From Lingula anatina (Eukaryota; Brachiopoda; Lingulata; Lingulida; Lingulidae), in NCBI RefSeq assembly GCF_001039355.2, contig NW_019775968.1, positions 1,246,728-1,310,727 of the forward strand: a stretch of DNA of 64,000 nt, written 5' to 3'. Shown here piece after piece: positions 49,365 through 62,188 of this stretch. Position numbers and translations under genes: made by a program. The notes under the pieces are model-generated. The model was not told where the DNA came from. It saw only the letters and a program-made list of their open reading frames with translations, and did not search any database. Within the stretch, counting starts at the first letter, position 1. Every line of letters starts with the position of its first letter.

Positions 49365-52300
49365 TTTTTGAACTGAGCCTGACTTGAGCATTATTGGTCA
49401 TGATCTTATTTTTTTGATGCAGCTCGACTTAGACAGGAGCATGTACACATGCATTTTAGAATGGTTTGTACAAACAGTATGTAGTGAAGGGCTATCTTTA
49501 TACTTCAATAATATCTATGTGCCTGCCCCATTGTGCAGACTACTCAACCTTTGCCTTTCAAGTTCAGTGTTTTCCTGGTTGATATAGCATGGTGTCTTAT
49601 CATGAGTTAAGTTAAGGTTTTAAATGGCTACACAATTTAATTGACAGTTTTATATAATTTATTATGTTTCTGATGACATTAAGAGCATGTTTTTGCTGCA
49701 TTTGTTCAGGGTAAGTAAAAAGTTACCATTGCCTTTTCAAATGGGTTTGTCAATTTTGGAAACTGATAAATTATGACTCTGCTGTTAAAAATCTATAAAA
49801 AACTATTCACATTTTCTGAAGAGATTGAATTGTTTGTCCAGTGTGATAGAAATGCTTTTAACTGTATTGACATTAAAAAGGTCAGAAAAAAACTGTTTAC
49901 ATTTTTTGAAGATACACCTTTCACTAAAATGACATAACTGGGCAATTTTATTGCCTTATGAACATTCAATTGAAACCCAAGTGGCTGCTCTACAATGTAA
50001 TATAGTTCAAATTGGTTAGTTGTTCAGTAAGATTACCAGGTACAGTAGATATGATGTGTACACATAGATTTCAGTTGTATGACATGCAGATTGAGGCAAG
50101 GTTGAGTGGATCTGTTTGTGGAAATGAGGAAATTCTGACTAAGCATCAGGGAAAAACATTAAAAATGTCATTCAAATTTGGTAAATGTCATTTTTTTTAT
50201 GGCAATATTTTTAAAGTATGCAAAAGATAATGTTTAAATATATCATTTATGATACTAGAAAAATTAATTGTCAGATATTTTTCTGTATCCTATATTTTGT
50301 CCATGCAGCAAATGGTAAACGGAGATATTTTGGATTTTACCTCCATTTACCATTATTTCCTTTCCCTTTTACATTTCCTTTTATTTTGGGACAATACTTC
50401 CTGGTTTTACAGCTTCTGAGCTTGTTATGCAAATAAATATTTGCACCATGACCTAGTTATTTCACCAACCTTGCATTGGGCTTCGCAACTTAACATGGCA
50501 GTACAAGTTTACTTAGTAAGAAGAAAATTTGGGACAAAGTTTATATCCTTTTTTAACGCTCATTGTCAAGAAGCAACTCTTTAAACCTGTTAGCACACAG
50601 ACAGCACACAAGGTATGTGAAGTTGACTCTTGTTTTGCAATTTTCATCTGAAGTTCAGGAAGTTAGATAGACATACTTATTGAGGAGTAAAGTAATTGAG
50701 GGCACCATATAGTGGTGTAACCTGGGTCACCAGATATACCTGTATACACCTGCAGGCCCGTAGCCAGGGGGGGTTCGGGGGGGTTCGAAAGAACCGCCCC
50801 TTTTGCTGGGAAAAGGTCCACTCTGGGTAAAATTTGATCTAGGTACATGAAGTTTCAATGGGAAAAGGTCCACTTTTTCAGAAAAAGAACCCCCCTTTTG
50901 AAATTGCTGGCTACAGGCCTGACCTGTCACAGAGGCATGTTCACCTGTACAAAACAGTTAGGTGACTTACCCGTAAGATACGAAACAAAGTGATGTATCA
51001 TAGCAATAGTATTTCAGTCACAGACAATTTCCTGCAAATAATGATATTTTTGGAGATACATGTAGGGTTCTTAAAAAAAACCATACTGATTGATGTTCTT
51101 TATTTATTGTGGGGTGTTTCTTCAGTGACATAATATCTCTGTTGTGAAATGTATGTGGAATGTGGCTACTGATGATATCAAAGGTAGTGAGTTGTATATC
51201 TGGTGTGAGTGGTATCAGTGTGGATAGTATGTGCAGTAAATATTTAAACAGATTTAAAATTAAGGTACTTATGAGATCATGTGATGTAGCAGTATATGTG
51301 CGGGGAATTGACATACTTTTCATCACTTTCTCATTTGTTATTGAAAATTGCTCCTGGAAGTTGAGGTGATGCACGGAATATATGCTATTTATAGAGTTTG
51401 ATTTAGAGATAGAGTTCTTTATCAAATTTGAAATTGTCTTATGTAGCTGGTTCTAACTAATATTCCTTGGTAATCCATAATTGGATTGTACATGTATGAA
51501 CAGTTTGATTTGGCTAAAACTTGAATTTTGTTTGTTGCATAAATCCAGGTAAATGTGGTTAACTTTTAATGTGTTAATTATAAAACAGTGCATGTTAAAA
51601 TTGTATGATAGTTATCAAGGGCTGCACTATTTTTAAGTCAGTCCTTAAAGGTTGTTACAGATGGTTTATTCATAAGAAACACTAACAAGTCACAAGTGCC
51701 TACAGCCCCAAGACTATAGTCTTACAATGTGCTAGTACTGGTACATATCCTTATTTTCATTGAGGCTAACTCATACCATTGTGACTTATCCATATCTGAC
51801 TTTGAGCAGTTTGAATGTCAAGTAAGACCATTTGGTTGTTCTATCACTTGAATTGTCTGATAGTATAATATTGAACTCATGACTTAATCAGTCTTATCTT
51901 GTCACATATAGGTGAATTGATAACCCCCCTCCCCCTTCCTTCAATCTCCAGTGATTTTTTTTTTTCATCTGTCTTTCAAGTTTGTGAAAAATGCTTGCTT
52001 AGGACGTATTGTTGTGATAGGGAAAACTGTCAGTACTTGATTACCTATCATGTTATGGGAATTCTGTAAATATCTCAGATCATAGTTCGGCAGCTAAAAT
52101 AGCAAACTTCCAAACTTCTTTTCCTGACAGGATATTAAGAGAAACAACATAGCTAAATGTTCCTCAGAGCTTTCATCATGCATCAGATAGAGGAGATTTT
52201 TTTACTTAACTTGCCAAAATGCTTTCCATTGATGAATTGATTGGATCCTCTCAAAATTTAACAGGTGGTCATTGGTCCAGATAGTTTATCAATTGATTTC

Positions 52301-55300
52301 TTGCCCACTGTCTCTGTTTGTTTATGTAGGATTATCTTTAGCATTCAATATTTTTTCCTGCATTACATTTAGACAGGGCCATCTTGGACTTTGATTAAAA
52401 AGAAATATACTTGTTATTACTCATCCCACTTCCTTCCTTTCTTCCTTTAGGTTTAGAAAAAAAACTAAAGAAATTAATACTGAAACTGCACATTAAGATC
52501 ATGTGATGCTGTCAGTATTCCAGAATCAAGTTATATCAGTAAGTTATTAAACCCAGAAAATGATCCTGACATTAAAAAATGATAATGATATTGATCAATA
52601 AAAGTTGAAATATTGGATATTGCACCAGACAGACCAATTTGCACTAGAAAGATTGTGTTCAATCTGCTGTAAATCCTTTCAGAATACTCTAATGGATGAT
52701 CAAGTTAAGGTTGGACTATATGGAAAGATCATGAGTAATAGGCAGTGTATATGATGTGAATGTCAATAATGCAACTCTGTGGTACTTGTGTAAGGCAGAA
52801 CAGCTAGCCACTCATCCAGTGGGGCAATATGGCAGGCGTTAGAAGCACATATTGATTTATATGTAAAAAGAGAGTGTGGGCGGGTGGTTTTACTCTGAAG
52901 AAAAAATATGGGGGCTTGGTACTGCACTCTCAGTTTCAGGTTTGTATATGTACTGAATTTTAGCTAAGATGTCATTCATATTCATATGGCAGAGTTGTGT
53001 TTAAATAGTTACATGTTGATCATGTACTAGTACTCTTATGTACTCAGTACTAGTAATGGCTAATTATGAAAAAGAGGTTTACACTGTATACAAACTCCTA
53101 ATGTAATGTTATAAGTTCTTCTGGTTTTGAAGCCAAAATGATTAATTGCAGCATTTAAGGATTTCTAATATTTACATGTTGTCTTTAAAGAAAACTGTGT
53201 AGTAGTTTTGATAAAATTAATGTGACCCTAGGACACACGTGATGTTAACCCGTGTGGTCTTAGCCTATTCTTGGCATTGCTTACTTGAAAAGGTACAAGA
53301 TGAATATAATAATTAGTCTTTAATTTTTATTATATGATCATTCATGTTTCCAGTATTGCTTTTTGAAAGTATGCTCTATTTTTAAGATTAAAATGAGATG
53401 ATAAGAACAATGCTTTCTTTCACAGAGAGGTAGAAGATGACAATGATGTGTTTCGCAGTGGTTCAGAATCACCCAATTTTGCACAGTTAGATGCCAAACA
53501 GCGACGTGCAACAGTGAGTGGAGGGTCTCCCACCATCAAGCGACCTTCATTAAAACTCCATGAACTAAAAGAAGGTCGTCCACGAGGGAACACCATAGCA
53601 TCCCCAGAGGCAGAGACCGTCTATGATCTGTCTGAGGCCAGGGAGCAGAGAGACAAGAAAAGTAAGTTAAGCATTTTTTGCCCTCTTTGGTTATTTTTAA
53701 TAACTCTGCTAAGTTTTCTATATTTCATTGTTTTATTTTCTTTGGGAAATGATAAGTTTAAGATATGTTAAGTTTATTAATATTATATAAAATAACAAAG
53801 GTGTGAATATTGTGCACTGTTGTTTCAGAAGCACAGCAATCAAAATTTCAACCCCGCAACATTTTTCCAAAATATTTTGTAGCTAGTACATATTTGTTGT
53901 ATTTGGAAATACAACATTTTATGTTGATGTTATGAATTGGCCAGATAAATGTTATTAATATACATTACATAAATATACATACATATACTGTTAAAAAACT
54001 GCCAGTAACACTGCATTTCTAGGGTATACAAATTCGTACGTACTTATCTTTTGGGATGAATGTATCCATATAGTATATTCCATTACCAAGTGAGTCAGAC
54101 TTCAGCTTAGTGATTCCTTATATTTGTTTTATTGATTCTCTGATATATATTACCCTGACCAATGTGTTTTTCTCTATCTGCTGCCACAGGATTGACACCA
54201 AGTAAGTAGATGATAACCCTTGTCTATTATCATGAAGACAGCTGATGCTATAAGGGTGTTTTATTATAATTATTATTTATTGGTTGTTTTGTTTTAATAT
54301 CATTTGCCACATATTTAAATCAGCATATTGCTATGTAGTATATGTGGGATTGTATCCTTACCTAGTATCTTATCACATATATGCATTATATGGATGTATT
54401 ATGTAATCATTATCGAAAATAAAACAAAAAACATGCCATTATATGAACCATGCTCTTTTAAAGAAATGTTAAAAAGATAAGTAATTAGTTGTACATGTGT
54501 ATATATTTGCTCTACAGGACTGAGTACATTGTTGGCTTGGAAACATTCAGGCATGGGAATGGTTGCTTTTTTCCCTTACTTTTGACTTAATTCAAAGGTT
54601 GTGCATGTAATTAGTTTAATGGTACAATATACAACAATTGCACGCCAGTTTATATTTCCACTTGGACTATGATTATATAACATATTTAGTTGCTGAAGTA
54701 AATTTATACAATCCAGTGTTGCTTGTTTAAAATATTACTGAATGAAGGCTTAAATGATAGATTTGAAGGTATGACCTTTTACTTTATGTATCCCTTGCTT
54801 TAGCATATGGAATATATTTTTCCATTCCCATACATTGACTGTATTGTAATTCTTGTTCTGTGACTTAACTTGGCAAACTTGAGAAACTGATCCAGCTATA
54901 AAGTTTAATCACTTTTTCAACCAACAGTCTTTGTGCGAAAAAAATTTGATTTTATGATCAAGTAAGAAGAATATGCAAATAAAATTGATGCCGGTTCCTT
55001 TCTTTTCCATTGCCATTCAGATTTTCATCCTTGATGGAATAATTGTGTTGAGATATCACCTCATTAGATTTTATTTTATTTTATTTTTTTTTCATTTATT
55101 TATTTTTATTTTTGCTGCTTAAAAATCTGCCAACTATTTGGACCTTTGTCAAGAAGAAAATTCTCCTTTTCTAAACCCTGCACATATATGAACTTTCAAT
55201 ATTTTCAAATACAATGCAGTGATCAGTTGCTCTATTTTGATTGAAAATCTAAGTTGTCAAAGTAAAAAGGGCAATCAGATTTTATGTATAGAGTATAGTT

Positions 55301-58300
55301 GATTCAGTATTTTCAAATTCCAGAAGTAGAAAAAAGGACATATTAAACTGATGTGTTTAATTTTTTATGAATGCTCAGTTTTTGTATATGATTGATAGGG
55401 TGATGGACAATTTCTTTTGTTGTATATTACACTAGATTCTTTTCAAATAGAATTCTTTTTAGCAGTTAGTTGATCAATAAGATTGAATTACTGCACAGTT
55501 ATTTTTGCAATGTAAAAGCAAAAAAAAAAAAAAAAAAAAAACAGTTTTTCTCTCTGTCAGTAAGGATAAAAATGAACTATAATAATATAACATATCTTTT
55601 CTCATTTTACCAAAATTTTATTTCTCCACAGCTAAGAGTTTTGCATTTGGTGAACACCTGGAGGATATTCACGGCATAGACAGCCCATTTGGCTCCCCAG
55701 TCATACAGCGCAAAGAGAATCAACTCAAGGTACCTTCCAAGTCCTCGCCCAAGGTAAAGAGATCCCAAGAGGCAGCAGCCAGGGAGGTAGCTGGAGGTAT
55801 GGATAGCAGTGGATCGCCTCAGCTACTCACCATCAGGAAGCTTGATTCAGTGAAGAGGGCAGAGGCAGTGAGTGTTCTTTTCTTTTTTCAGGTTCAGAAC
55901 ATTGATAAATATCTGAATTTAAGTGTTGGGGCAGAGAACGATTATCAAATGTATGCCATGAAGATACTGTAAGAATTTTCTTTAAGTGATTGTGGCATAC
56001 ATGTACTGTGTATGTCAAAAGATTTGGTAAAATTGAGTGGGAGTATATGAAGTCAACTTTATCAGAAATATCAACTTGAAAAGAAATGAGAACAAAATTT
56101 AAAAGTATTAAATGCACTTATGGAAACTTATTCCTTTTTTTGCCACCTCAGAATAAGCCCAGTGGTAATGGCAATGTGGCTGTAGAGACTCCACCCCCTG
56201 CACCCACTGACAGTATAGCGGGAGACCAGAGCAGCAGGTACCCATTAAACTGATAATAGATGAAATTTTGCTAAATGTGTGTGTGCATGCGTAATTTCTC
56301 CTGTACTTCCTGAGATGTCATGTCATGAGCAACTAATATTATACAAAACATAATTTGGGTTCCAACTTGAGGAATCTGTATAAATATGTGTGGATTGTAT
56401 GCCCTTTTGTAGAGAAATGGCATTTCTTCAAGATATATTTTTGACTTTTTGTTGAATATAAAGCTATACTGTGAAGATAGTGGGTGGTGTTCTCCAGAAG
56501 GTGCCTGCTGTACCCGGTGCTGCCAAAGCTGATGATGAGGTATGTTGCATGTTACTCATTTCATCATTTTATCATTTCAAAATATGTTTTGAATGAAAAA
56601 TAAAAACCAGACCTAGGCAACAATACAATACAATTCAATACACTATACTATAAATTTTATTTCATGTCAGGTATAAATTGAAAGGAAACATTTGTGGCTA
56701 TTCACCAATTAGCTTAGGACAAACATTTCTACAAATAATGCAATATTTACACGAGGTCTAGTAAGATAGTGAACAGAAACATTTGAAAATTTCCACTGCC
56801 ACTGTGTATAGTTTATGTTTATCTTTGAAAATCAAAAGTTAGATCTTTTTTTACACCAGCTGACATAGATAATATTTAAATTGATAAATGTATGTCCTTT
56901 AATTTTAAACTGAACAATTATATATATATATATATATGGCCTCAGCAGCCTTGTGGCTAGACCATAAGTGGAAAGGTCTTGTAATTTATCACCTGCCTCT
57001 CCTGTTTATGAGATGATATGGATATTGTGTAATTCCTGATAGCAGTTTTAATTGCACCTAATCATATCAGATTCTGTGCCAGGCTCAGAGCTGTTATCAT
57101 AATCTTCTTTTAGTGTGGCCAATAATGCTGAAATTATTACATTTGGTTAGGAAGGCAGCTTTACCTGTTGTGCCTCAACTTACATATAATTAAATGTGAT
57201 GTTGAGTTGACTTATCCATCATTTTTGTGGAGAAAAAAAAAAGATATGGTTTTATCTGTTTTAGTCTCCTGTGGTTCGAAGAAGACCAAAGAAATCCTCC
57301 GCAAAATCCAGAATTGGAGGCAGCAGACGTAGAATCTCATGCAAAGACTTGGGCCAGGGAGACTGCCAGGGCTGGTTATATATGATGAGAGAGAAAGGTT
57401 TATTTCACACCAGTGCATGGGACAAAGTGTGGTGTGTGCTCAAACAACATTATGTTTACATATACAAGTCACCAGAGGTAAGGAGTGTTATTTTTACTTT
57501 TTCACTTTTTTGTTGTATTTGGCTAACAAGAAGATAATATACATATAGAGGATAGAAAGAATCAAGAGAGAGATGATAATGAGCAGGTTTTGCAGTCACA
57601 TTTGTAATACAATGACTTATGGAGTCATTTTTAATTTTTGCCAAGAATTTGTAGCTAATAGTAATAAATAGTACAAATTCATAATTTAAGTATTTTGTGG
57701 TATTTATTATAGGATCTCACTGCAAAAGTGTTCTTAGCTCTACCTGGCTATGAAGTTTCCCCTATACTTGATAAAAGGAGGACTAAAAAGCAGTAAGTCA
57801 TTAATGATATCATTGTCAAGAATGATACCATTGTTATTGTTTACTCAGTAATAAACCAGGTACATTCATGAATTTTTTCTTTGCAGTATCAAAGTCAAGT
57901 ACCTAATAGGTGAAATTAAAAGTAGTTGTCATTCATACATCAATTTAATGACTTTGAATCTGTTCCAGTTTTGTTTTCTCTCACAGGGTCGTGGTCCATG
58001 ATAAATCCAGTGCAATCCAAATTGATTAAATGTTTGTATATTGCAGTGCCTTTAAGGTCCGTAATGCTGGCTCAAGTTTCTCCTTTGCTTCTGATCGCCA
58101 GGAAGACATGGTTAAGTAAGTGGCACACTTAGATTAACTTCACTACTGTAGATTTGCATAGTTTCTGTGGAATACTTATGTGAAAATTAATTCTATCCAA
58201 CTACTACCCCAGCTGAGGTAATTTGCAACCTGTATTTTTATATATGTATATATTCTGACCAGATTGTCTGTCCGTGTCAAACCATATTTTCATTTTACTG

Positions 58301-60771
58301 TAAATTTTTTGAGGGGGCTCTGTTTAGTAAAGAGGCAGGTTGCTTTTGAAAATTAGCATGATTGGTTTACATTTATTCTGTTTTTTTTTTTTTTTTTTTT
58401 GCACAATTTTGGCAACATTCAGCTTGACATGTACAGTAACTACAAAACCATATTTTGTTTAACTTCAATTTTACTGAGTGGTTTTGTTTGATAAAGAGAC
58501 AGCTCTCCTTTGGAAACAGCATGATTGAATTACTTTTATCATAATGGTAATAATTAATTTTTGCATGTATTTTGTTTATGTTTCTTCCTTTTTGGTGCCA
58601 GCTTTGCCAGCTATATTTGCCAGCTTTGCTGTCTAGTTTTATGTTAAAACTAAAATATATATAAAATTGTTAATTGATTTTCACAGATGGATGAATAAAA
58701 TGGGCCTTGCTGCCATTAATTATGATGCCAGTAACATTGTGACGACAGCAGGACATGTTAATCTGGGAGAAAAAGCAGTGGGTGTGGAAAGTAAGTGCAT
58801 TTAATACAAAATTATTCTGCCTCTTTGCCCAATAATGTATTGGATCAATCACTGAAGTTATTTTTTATATGCATAAAGAGTATAACATTACATTTAATAA
58901 ATAATAAAAAATCTATCATAAGTCATCTGATAAGAATATGATACTTTTCACAGTTCTTTGTGTCAGTTAGGACAAAAAGAAAGCACATTAAAGTTGATTA
59001 TTCTAAAAGTAGTAAAATATCTCTTTGAAACTTTGAAACTTTTGACATTTTCATAAGATCCATATTGTGAACTGAGTGAAAGTGATGAGAGTGACTCAGA
59101 AGGAAGAGGACCTACACAGCAACCCCGCCTGATCAAACAACCCGCTGTCCTTGATGACCAGCTGAGCCTGATATCTGAGGAGGACAGTGTTCTCAGCTTG
59201 AGGCTGAATAACAGTGAAAGACAACATTCCAAAGATAACACTTCTCTTGTGGTTGTTGAAGATAATGAAGATGGTGTGCATCTAACCATTAATCTTTCTT
59301 TTCCTTTTACAAAAAGAAATTTTTCTAATTTTTTTTTCATAACTGTTTTAAGTATTGTATATCTGTTAAGTAAACTAATGTGAAATGTAAAGGGATTTAT
59401 CATTTGAACAGTTCAGCTCTGAGTGTTATTGTGAATTAGATAATGATATTTGGTTACTATGACAACAGAAACATTTTTACTATGGGCTGAATAAAACATC
59501 TGACATTTGGTTAAAGTTAATTAGAGGGCAGAAAAATATCTGTCATGTTAAAAGTTGTTGTTCAAAACTAGTAATGGTAATGAGATATTTGACCTCACCT
59601 TGACCTTGCAGGTATAGTAGTGGACACTTCAGAGGGTAGAGCCACATTGAGGAAAAAAGCCAAAGCTGGACATGATGACTTTAAAACTATGTGTAAAAGT
59701 ATCCACAATGCAGATGTAGATCTGGTGGGGGCTAATCTCAAAGATCGACGCACCAGTGCCCTGCATGTGCTCCACAGTAATAAGAGACAGAGCACGGACA
59801 TGATGCAGGCAAAGAAACTACAGGCATTGAGCAGAACATTAAAGGTAGGGAAGATTTAAAGATAGCACGCAATTAATTATGCTGGAAAATAATGAAGAAA
59901 AAGTAAAAATACAAACAATGAATTTCCTTGACATCAGTGACAGTTTTATTGTCTCTAACGTTATATGCTTTTAGTCCGCTTAAATGTAGTGAACTGGAGA
60001 CTGACGTAATTTTCTTAAAGCTCAGTTTGGCTGACAAAGTGCCGTAAGATGGATTTTCCTGGAGTAAACCATGATTTTCCCATAGTTACCAATGGTTAAT
60101 GATTTTTTTTTTTTTTCATAAAAAGTGTTTTTTTTTTTTTTTTTTTTTTTTTTTTTGTAATAATCTATTAAGAGATTGTTATGGAGGGTAGGCCTTGTGG
60201 TCTGATAGTAAGCACAGATTTCAGAATAATTGTGATAACCACTGTTTGGTGGAATTTATTATATTTCTGTGATGTTTAGTGATCCCTCTAAGAAAGAAAT
60301 GTTATAAGGTAGATACCTAGACTTCACAGGCCCATAAACAAGAACGCTCATATTACCAAAGGGTATTTAGTAAACAATGCTTTGCTTGCAATTAAGAATT
60401 GGTTTTCATGGCCTTGGGGGCAACAGTGCAGGCAATCAAAATTGGTGACTTCAGCTCACAGAGTATCCTTCATATAGTCCCTTCAAGTGAATAATGTTTT
60501 AAGAATATTGCATATTCTGTTTGTGACACAATTTTTAAAGAAAAGGTATGTGGTTGAATATTTGAACAAAAGGCAGAATATGAAGTGCAAGCTTCTTTTT
60601 CTTTTATAGTATTTATTTTTATTGCAGGCCAAAGAAAGTGAACTGAATGACATTGAAGAATTGTTAAGATCATCGTTATCTCCTCACAAACTGTTACACT
60701 TCAAAGAACTCCATCCAGAAGTTAGTAGGCATACAGAATCCAAGAAAAAATATGAGGAAACGGACATTTAA
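45207..60771 (+). CDS. CNKSR: CNK scaffold (connector enhancer of kinase suppressor of Ras), complete
   Basis: Exons 45207-45264, 45924-46087, 46304-46512, 46715-46847, 47308-47424, 47965-48093, 48340-48590, 53426-53661, 54190-54201, 55632-55867, 56152-56237, 56464-56539, 57265-57477, 57713-57792, 58047-58115, 58687-58790, 59058-59273, 59612-59844 and 60628-60771 join in one frame, giving 921 aa (917 without the 12-nt exon). Domain order is diagnostic of CNK: SAM (about 8-75, WKPEQVAEWLKGLDD), CRIC (about 80-175), PDZ (about 215-300), low-complexity Ser/Pro/Lys linkers, PH (about 602-700, starting GWLYMMREKG) and a coiled C-terminal tail. CNK proteins scaffold Raf/KSR-MAPK, Rho and Arf signalling at the plasma membrane. 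The 4.8-kb intron after exon 7 could hide extra exons. The acceptor of exon 56464 has a weak pyrimidine tract. Exons 1-7 have a second copy at 37985-42071. Confidence 0.93.
49365..53425 (+). other. Long CNK intron 7, mostly featureless
   Basis: AT-rich, with one MITE at 50753-50921. No further exon could be supported by splice sites plus phase. Confidence 0.5.
50753..50921. mobile_element. 169-bp MITE in CNK intron 7
   Basis: The ends are CAGGCCCGTAGCCAG on the left and, as reverse complement of the right, CAGGCCTGTAGCCAG. ACCTG flanks both sides (50748-50752 and 50922-50926), suggesting a 5-bp target-site duplication. The interior is a run of G followed by GGTTCG and AAAGGTCCACT repeats. 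The terminal word and G-run resemble a MITE type common in marine invertebrate genomes. Non-autonomous; superfamily not assigned. Confidence 0.75.
54190..54201 (+). CDS. 12-nt candidate cassette microexon of CNK
   Basis: The exon is bounded by CTGCTGCCACAG and a consensus donor GTAAGTAG. It splits codons in phase 1 on both sides, so including it adds RLTP between ...DKK and TKSFAFGEH, and skipping it keeps the frame. The tract just upstream has TGCTGC, the motif recognised by SRRM4/nSR100-type regulators of neural microexons. Expression evidence is needed to confirm use. Confidence 0.6.
55519..55541 (+). repeat. Poly-A tract
   Basis: About 22 A in the CNK intron before exon 55632-55867. Confidence 0.9.
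58233..58636 (+). mobile_element. Second copy of the monomer-bearing Helitron-like repeat
   Basis: In a CNK intron. It contains two monomers of the family seen at 18783-19486 (TTTACTGAGTGG, TTTG(A/T)TAAAGA, CATGATTG) separated by a T tract, and the same terminus CAGCTTTGCTGTCTAG followed by T. The number of monomers differs (two versus three). The left boundary is approximate. Confidence 0.55.
60104..60156 (+). repeat. Poly-T tracts
   Basis: Two T runs separated by CATAAAAAGTG in the last CNK intron. Confidence 0.9.
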
Positions 60772-62188
60772 AAGAAGTCCAAGTTCTATACTGGAGATCT
60801 ATTAGTGTATACCAAGGCTTTATAATACATTAACATGTACAGTTTTATCTGTAGTTCAAGTAGGATAAATGTGGATTGTAGGATGTAAAACAGTAGTTTA
60901 AATATCAGGACTTTTCATACAATGTTATGAATTGTTTAAGAATCCATTGAACTATTTGTTCACTTTTCATACATTGTTATTTTCTTGTGATATTGGACAT
61001 GTATGTATATTAAACATTTGATATACATATTCTGGATAAGCGGCTCAAGGTTACTTTGAGGCATCCATGCCAGGTAGGCTTTAGACAGAACAGCGCAAAT
61101 TCTATCCATTTATGATTTTTTCATTAAATTGAAATTGATTTTATTGATATTTTGTAGTAGAGAAATGAAGATGCTCTTTTTTGCAAGGGTAAAACGTTTC
61201 TAAATTTATTTATTGTTAGTGAAGTAGCGATTTGATAGTGGAACCTTTCTATCAGATATATTGCTTTGTCTTATCTATCTATGGTAAATCTTATTCAGGA
61301 ATATATGTTTTGAATATATATTAGAAGGCACATCAGACAAAAATTACTTTTATTCATGTACAGAACATAGTCAGTAGTGGCTCAAACTGTACTTAAAATT
61401 ATATTTGAATGCCATGTAGTAAAATTTTTAAGTACTACTTCTGTGATAAAAGATATATCCATGTTCTGCAAAAAAAATGTACATGCATGAATAGCATATC
61501 TTTCATACAATATACATGTTCCTAATAATTATCAAAAGCACCTACAACTATTTGATGCTGGTCACATTGTATGCACCTGAATGTGCATTTGTTTTCTAGT
61601 CTATCACTAGTTTACATGCATATATGTCTGTTATAATTAAACATATACTATAACTGATATTCATGTCCTTTATTTGTTTTATGTACAGTTTTTTGTAAGT
61701 GCTTCAAGTGAAATGTACTGAAAGAAAAAATAGTGTGCACAGTGTCAGTTATTTGAAAGCACCTTGACATATGATGTAGGGATCAGTCCACATCCTGAAT
61801 TCCAAGATAATCCCACTTTAAAAATGGGGAAAACATTTTGTAACATCTGTAAATAAATATATTAATGATATATGCACAGACAGAATAAGTGTTTTATCTT
61901 CATTATGATACAAGATGCCTGTTACTGCAATAATTTAAAATAATTGAATAAATATACAAGCAATAATTGAATATTTTAAAACGTATAATTCAAATAATAC
62001 AATGTTATATTTGAATATAAAGCTTGGTAGCTTAGTTTCTTTGCAAGTTGTAAGGCCAATTTTTTTAAACGAGACTATCTCTTGAATTCTAAGCTGTAAT
62101 GTCTCTTCCAAAACTAATATATTCTTCATATAATTAAGTCCTTTTCCTTCATAGTCAATGTCTTTGAAGATTGATCGTTCTTTTCTTT
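60772..62188. other. Convergent 3' region between CNK and POLQ
   Basis: No coding exon seen. AATAAA signals for the plus strand lie at 61852-61857 and near 61945. Both genes end here, so their 3' UTRs approach or overlap. Confidence 0.55.

Noticed and set aside
57887-57898. A second 12-nt phase-neutral microexon (IKVN) in the CNK PH domain
   Set aside because: It fits the phase and has an acceptor, but its donor (AA|GTACCT) is weak. Joining 57792 directly to 58047 gives KKHAFKVRNAG, the expected PH-domain strand, so the exon is unnecessary.
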